Below are positions 58,352 to 64,000 of a stretch of 64,000 bases of DNA, piece after piece. How positions within the stretch are numbered: position 1 is the stretch's first letter; each line of letters opens with the position of its first letter. The position numbers were made by a program, and so were the translations under genes. The DNA comes from Nematostella vectensis. Lineage: Eukaryota > Cnidaria > Anthozoa > Actiniaria > Edwardsiidae. Below the pieces are notes generated by a model. That model was not told where the DNA came from, made no database searches, and worked only from the letters and a program-made list of their open reading frames with translations. The stretch covers positions 14,196,085 to 14,260,084 of the forward strand of contig NC_064043.1 of NCBI RefSeq assembly GCF_932526225.1. The letters are read 5' to 3'.

Positions 58352-61300
58352 ATGGCTCTAATTGACCCTAGTTTTCACCCAGGACCAACTTTAATTGTCG
58401 GAGATGGCAACTTTTCATTTTCCTTGTGTTTAGCCAAAGCACTTCATGAAAATGTAGACATTTACGCGACATCGCTTGACACAAAAGAGCAACTGGAGAC
58501 GAATGAGTTCGCGTTACAAAACCTGCAAGAACTATCATCGTTCCCAAACGTCAAGGCATTTCACGGAGTTGATGCAACAAAGCTAGAAAAACAATTCAAA
58601 TCATTACAATTTCCGAGGATTATTTTTAATTTTCCTCACACTGGCGGAAAGGTCAAGATTAGTCATTGCAGAAAGCTCCTGGAACGTTTCTTTATTTGTG
58701 CGTCAAACCACTTGACTCCCACCACAGGGGTAGTGTGCGTCAGCTTGTGTCAAGGTCAGGGGGGCACTCCTTGCGATGTGCCCCAGAGAGATTGTGGGAA
58801 TACTTGGAAGGTGGTGGAACAAGCAGCAAAGGCAGGTGAGAGGTTTTTAGGGGGGGAGGGGGGCAGATGAGAGGATTTTTAGGGAGAGGGGGGCAGGTGA
58901 GAAGATTTTTAGGGAGAGGGGGACAGGTGAGAGGATTTTTAGGGAGAGGGGGGCAGGTGAGAGGTTTTTAGGGAGGGAGGGGGGCAGATGAGAGGATTTT
59001 TAGGGAGAGGGGGCAGGTGAGAGGATTTTTAGGGAGAGGGGGGCAGGTGAGAGGATTTTTAGGGGGAGGAGGCAGGTGAGAGGTTTTTAGGGGGATGGGG
59101 ACAGGTGAGAGGTTTTTAGGGGGATGGGGACAGGTGAGAGGTTTTTAGGGGGATGGGGACAGGTGAGAGGTTTTTAGGGGGATGGGGACAGGTGAGAGAC
59201 TTTTAGGGGGATGGGGGCAGGTGAGAGGTTTTTAGGGGAGAGGGCAGGTGAGAGGTTTTTAGGGGGATGGGGACAGGTTAGAGGTTTTTAGGGGGATGGG
59301 GACAGGTGAGAGGTTTTTAGGGGGATGGGGACAGGTGAGAGGTTTTTAGGGGGATGGGGACAGGTGAGAGGTTTTTAGGGGGATGGGGACAGGTGAGAGG
59401 TTTTTAGGGGGATTGGGACAGGTGAGAGGTTTTTAGGGGGATGGGGGCAGGTGAGAGGTTTTTAGGGGGATGGGGGCAGGTGAGAGGTTTTTAGGGGGAT
59501 GGGGACAGGTGAGAGGTTTTTAGGGGGATGGGGACAGGTGAGAGGTTTTTAGGGGGATGGGGGCAGGTGAGAGACTTTTAGGGGGATGGGGGCAGGTGAG
59601 AGGTTTTTAGGGGGATGGGGGCAGGTGAGAGGTTTTTAGGGGGATGGGGGCAGGTGAGAGGTTTTTAGGGGGATGGGGACAGGCTAGAGGTTTTTAGGGG
59701 GATGGGGACAGGTGAGAGGTTTTTAGGGGGATGGGGGCAGGTGAGAGGTTTTTAGGGGGATGGGGACAGGTTAGAGGTTTTTAGGGGGATGGGGGCAGGT
59801 GAGAGACTTTTAGGGGGATGGGGGCAGGTGAGAGGTTTTTAGGGGAGAGGGCAGGTGAGAGGTTTTTAGGGGGATGGGGACAGGTGAGAGGTTTTTAGGG
59901 GGATGGGGGCAGGTGAGAGGTTTTTAGGGGGATGGGGACAGGTGAGAGGTTTTTAGGGGAGAGGGCAGGTGAGAGGTTTTTAGGGGGATGGGGGCAGGTT
60001 AGAGGTTTTTAGTGGGATGGGCTCAGGTTAGAGGTTTTTAGGGGGATGGGGACAGGTTAGAGGTTTTTAGGGGGATGGGGACAGGTGAGAGGTTTTTAGG
60101 GGGATGGGGACAGGTGAGAGGTTTTTAGGGGGATGGGGACAGGTGAGAGGTTTTTAGGGGAGAGGGCAGGTGAGAGGTTTTTAGGGGGATGGGGACAGGT
60201 TAAAGGTTTTTAGGGGGATGGGGACAGGTGAGAGGTTTTTAGGGGGATGGGGACAGGTGAGAGGTTTTTAGGGGGATGGGGACAGGTGAGAGGTTTTTAG
60301 GGGGAGAGGGCAGGTGAGAGGTTTTTAGGGGAGAGGGCAGGTGAGAGGTTTTTAGGGGGAGGGGGCAGGTGAGAGGTTTTTAGGGGAGAGGGCACTAGTG
60401 TATAACTTGTAGGAGGGAGGAAGAGAGAGAGGGGGGAGGAGAACTCAAACCGCATACATCAATCAGAATGAGTCCTTACCATGGAGATTCAAAATACTAA
60501 CCTCAGTTCTGCAGGTTGCATGTTCTGATTTTGAAGGTTATTTTTTAGAATAGTGTCTTTTAGCTGGTCAAATAATGTTATAAAAAACTTGAGGATTGGC
60601 CCTTCATCGCAAATCATGTCAGATACACCTTAAGATTGTTGCCACCTAAATGGCCACCTTGCCACTAATAATATTTTCCCGGCAGGGCTGATTCTTATGG
60701 ATGTCCTACCATTTAGGGGGTCGGACTACCCAATCTACAACAGTGCTGGGTTCAAAGGTCATCTGAACAAGGGATTCAGTACAACAAGAGGTCTTACCCA
60801 TCTGTTCTCCCATGGCACACCCTTAGAACCTATCTCCAGTGTAGAGTAAGTGCATGGTGGTAAAGTTCAGTAATCAGGATATGATTTGTACACTTTTGCT
60901 AACTTTTGATTACTTCCTCAAGCTCAATCAACAAAAATAGATGAAGAAGAAACGTTTAAGAGCATCTTTTTTAAGAACTGATAAATACAAAAAGCCCAAA
61001 TAGTCATTTTCGTGAACCAGAAGAATGAATACAATACACCAAAAATTGGAATTCGACTCTGCCAAATTTTCGTCTTTAATAAGACTTCTTCAGGGCAGAC
61101 TGAAGAAGGTGATTCGTTACAGGCTTATTTACATCAGAATATTTTACATCAGAATTGTACTGAATCCCTTGTTCAGATGACCTTTGAGTCAAGTTCCAGT
61201 TTTTGGTGAATTGTATTTTTTTAAGAACTGCATACTGTAGGCTCCGGGTGATTTTTCCCAAGTTTTATGTATCTTACCAAACAAAGGCTTTATCCAGGAG

Positions 61301-63038
61301 AGGTTTGGAAGAACCCCCATACTTTACTAGGAGGTCCACTCTCATAAAGAAAAATTGAGTACCACTGCAAGCTAGGATGAGCAACCTAAAGAGCAAAATG
61401 GTCCTCCAAATGGGGAAATGAACCCCTCTGCTATAAATCCTGGCAACAGGTCTGAACAGCATTTGATGTTATGCAATTGCTGAAATTCCTGAGTTAAAAT
61501 CTTTTATTTTTATGCATACTACTTATTGCAGCTAGTACCCCTACATGCAACACAGCATGATGTTGTACTGTGTCTTTGGCATGACTAGTACATAGTTCTG
61601 CTCAATGTTTGTCTGGATTTCACTAAAATATGACATTGATTTTCCCATTTGTCCATGTTCAGTACTGAAGCTGTAATGCTTCTTGCTTGTATGTTTTGGT
61701 ATAACTTACCTTACCTTACCTTACCTTACCTTACCTTACCTTACCTTACCTTACCTTACCTTACCTTACCTTACCTTACCTTACCTTACCTTACCTTACC
61801 TTACCTTACCTTACCTTACCTTACCTTACCTTACGATACACATTTAATGCAAAAGTCTTAATTACTTAGAACCTGCATAAATGGTAGTTGGGACCTGTGA
61901 TATTTTATGCAAAGTAATTTAATAATGGATTATAAAAAGAAGGGACTTGGAAATCAGTCCCATACATATATACAAGTATCCCTTATATGCAAGTTCAATG
62001 CAAGTCTGGAACATACATGCTTTTGCTTTTTAATCATCTTTTCTAATACACAATGATTTATTTCTTAGATCTTTTGAGGATCTTTCAGTGAATGGCTCAA
62101 GGAAAGCAGCCCAGCATTGCCTGGGATCAACTCATCCTGTAGCAAAATTAAAGTCCAAGATTGAGAATTGTCTTCAACACTGTGATATCCCAGGTACAAG
62201 CATCAATGGCTTCTGTAAATTAAAGAGAATAGCCACCACTAATAAGAGTGATGCTGACAACAGTTATAATAAAGCCTGTTGTCAAGACCTCTCACATCTT
62301 TGTCAAGATATAGATTGTTGTCAGACTGACGACAACTTTGATGGCACTCTATTTAAGGATTTGCCTTCAGCTATTCAGTACTGCTTGAAAGCTCGACATT
62401 CACCTTTTGTTATAAGTGGGACAGAGACAGATTTTAATGTTCCTGTGACGTCATGCACATATCCCATAACTCACAGGATGGTAATATGTCGGACAAGGCC
62501 CAAAGAGTCAGAACAAAATGAGGAACTAGACCTTGCACAGAAATTTATCACCAACAAGATCTGTCCTACACTGAGGCTCTCAGAGGACCAAATAAGCTGC
62601 CAGAAGAGTCCTGGCTTAGATTTTAACAAGACTCAGATGAGCTCATTCAAGCCATCTGATTACCATGCTTTGAGGAAGCGTAGAAGAGAATTGTTTGAGT
62701 GGAGACCGTCAGGTGACCAAGTCAACAAAGTCTGGATTCCTTCTGATGTTTGTTGTAAAGATGAAAACAATCTTTGCACTTTCTGCACTCTGGAGACAAA
62801 CTACTTTAAATGCTCTGACAAGATAGAGAACTTGGTTACTACCGAGTCCAAAAGAGAACTGTGCTCTAATGGATTGTTAGTCATATCTTGTGGTATTTTG
62901 AGTGCAAAGGATGGCATTAACGCAGGTTGGCTTATCATCGTTCATCTGGATGCTCTATTGATGGCTTTACACAACATCCCAGACATAAGGTTGCTTTGGT
63001 CTAAAGAGGAAAAATTCCTTGGACAGCCTTTTGGCCAG
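58352..63038 (+). CDS. FDXACB1: Ferredoxin-fold anticodon-binding domain-containing protein 1 (FDXACB1), 3' end outside window
   Basis: Three exons: 58352-58835, 60686-60845, 62069-63038; 538 residues so far. The N-terminal third is a BMT5-like (DUF2431) Rossmann methyltransferase-type domain. LIVGDGNFSFS at about residues 14-24 is its nucleotide-binding loop and FNFPHTGGK at about 91-99 its signature; LCQGQGGTP and LILMDVLPF follow. In yeast, the BMT5 family methylates uridine in 25S rRNA. Exon 3 encodes the less conserved middle region, ending LWSKEEKFLGQPFGQ, similar to the human segment before the ferredoxin-fold anticodon-binding domain. That domain must lie in exons beyond the right edge. 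The animal protein's substrate is unknown. The start is the first ATG in frame with the conserved loop. Confidence 0.94.
58831..60400 (+). repeat. 29 bp G-rich minisatellite starting at the FDXACB1 exon 1 donor
   Basis: About 53 copies of GTGAGAGGTTTTTAGGGG plus GATGGGGACAG. The exon 1 end (GGCAG|GTGAGAGG) is the first junction. Most later copies keep ACAG|GTGAG or GCAG|GTGAG, each a full donor consensus; a few have GTTAG. Two G runs per copy on the sense strand give strong quadruplex potential. Confidence 0.96.
61028..61217. mobile_element. 190 bp MITE, FDXACB1 intron 2
   Basis: The left end AATACAATACACCAAAAATT is matched, inverted, by AATACAATTCACCAAAAACT; the arms are about 32 bp and run to GACTC/GAGTC. 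A half-copy lies at 6601-6688. TTTTTTAAGAACTG occurs both about 48 bases left of the element and directly at its right border. Confidence 0.85.
61698..61834. repeat. (TTACC)27 microsatellite, FDXACB1 intron 2
   Basis: An uninterrupted run of about 27 TTACC pentamers, so probably young. Its reverse complement is GGTAA, a donor-like core, but on the antisense strand. Confidence 0.97.
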
Positions 63039-63579
63039 GTATGAATGTCATATTTCACTTCTTTAAATTGTTGTACTTTACTGTAGGAAGGATTAGAAAT
63101 GGTCATCAGTATACAGTGGTTTTATTGTTTTAAATAGTTGGTTTATATTTAAGACAATTACTGTTTGACTTCATCCCTATTACTGTAGGTGGGCTGGTCT
63201 GCGTAGCAGCTCAAGGGAGAGAGACGGGGGGAGAGGGGACAAGAGAAAAAAAAGCGAGCATGCTGCCGAGGGGAACTGGGGGAGGGGAAGTCCAAGTCCT
63301 TCCTCTGCCTCTCCCCATCCCATGAGCCACTATGCAGGCCATAGGTGTGCTTATTTGAGGGGGGGGGGGAAGGCATTGCAAATCTTTTTCCTGTTGTTTG
63401 CACCAGGTACAGTGGCCCCCTACAAAAGTTTCTGCATGAAAAGTAACATTTAGTGTCCTTAGTTACAGTCAAGCCAAGCAAGAATCACTCTTACTTTTGA
63501 AATGTGTGCATTATACTTGTTGTGCTTATTAGGGATTGGGGGCTTTATAGAGAGGGATGATTACTTGGGCTACCTGTGG

Positions 63580-63704
63580 CCAGCATTGCTGGTGAATTCT
63601 TGCTCGACTGACCACAAATCAAAGGAAATGTCAGAGTCAATTTCCTATTTTGGCATTTCCTTTGTCCTATAGTTAGTCGAGCGGAAATTCGCCAGCAGTG
63701 CTGG
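63580..63704. mobile_element. 125 bp foldback/MITE-like hairpin, FDXACB1 intron 3
   Basis: CCAGCATTGCTGG, GAATTC, GCTCGACT and AAAGGAAATG on the left pair with CATTTCCTTT, AGTCGAGC, AAATTC and CCAGCAGTGCTGG on the right. The arms are about 50 bases each with a short centre. Confidence 0.8.
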
Positions 63705-64000
63705 CTGGTGCTGGCGCAGTTTGCACAGGGCTTTAAAGTGTACAAGCCCCCAAGAAAACAGCTCAACAGCAGGTACAAAATGCAGACTACATTTTTCGGT
63801 GATTCCTTTTGTTGCCCGAGTAAATGCTGGTGCAGCATCTAGTTTTAAAATGTTGACACCAGGGTTGGGGGAGGGGTGGGGGCTGAAATAGGTGGGACTT
63901 AGTACAGCTTTTATGGTATTCAGGCATGTAGCCAGAATCTGTCAAGTGGAGTGTGCAATAAGGAGGGAAAATGTCTAATGCCGGAAAAGGAGGCGAATGT

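Noticed and set aside
61649-61861. 70-residue LTLPY-repeat frame
   Set aside because: Translation of the (TTACC)n microsatellite in an intron.

Overview
This window is nuclear DNA of an intron-rich animal. Its genes have vertebrate-like exon structure, GT-AG introns and clear metazoan orthologues (WDR17, NAXD, FDXACB1, a seven-repeat protocadherin). AT-rich non-coding DNA and many short non-autonomous DNA transposons fit an invertebrate. An anthozoan cnidarian such as a sea anemone is my best guess, but this is an inference that no marker here proves.

Layout, left to right. (1) 1-16.6 kb, minus strand: 19 exons of a WDR17 orthologue, read from its start codon at 16531; its 3' exons lie beyond the left edge. 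(2) 16.6-19.5 kb: intergenic, with a MITE and a ~395 bp imperfect palindrome. (3) 19466-25349, plus strand: a complete seven-exon gene for a secreted WAP-domain protein with a furin-type site and a C-terminal Lys/Arg repeat. (4) 27470-41018, minus strand: a complete four-exon protocadherin with seven cadherin repeats, one membrane span and a tail ending in a PDZ-type motif; its first intron is 9.6 kb. (5) 41.1-48.3 kb: intergenic, with repeats and a GC-rich, promoter-like patch. (6) 48301-58195, minus strand: a complete ten-exon NAXD gene (NAD(P)H-hydrate dehydratase, a metabolite-repair enzyme). (7) 58352 to the right edge, plus strand: the first three coding exons of FDXACB1, divergent from NAXD across a 156 bp shared promoter.

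The most striking structure is in the introns. About a dozen are filled or dominated by a tandem repeat found nowhere else in the window. Several arrays touch or cross a splice site. In WDR17 intron 7, WAP intron 3 and FDXACB1 intron 1 the repeat unit itself contains the exon end and the 5' splice site, so one intron carries about 18, 24 or 50 near-identical donor sequences. In NAXD introns 2 and 6 the array runs into the 3' splice site and supplies its pyrimidine tract. This looks like repeated local expansion seeded at splice junctions, and it raises testable questions about splice-site choice.

The window also holds several non-autonomous DNA transposons: a hAT-like element with an 8 bp target duplication, a 907 bp element with CGATCGCCCC inverted repeats, a 593 bp element present twice, and four smaller MITE or foldback families. 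No rRNA, tRNA, CRISPR or bacterial-type features were found. Exon borders were read by eye from splice consensus, phase and recalled human protein sequences; no alignment was run.
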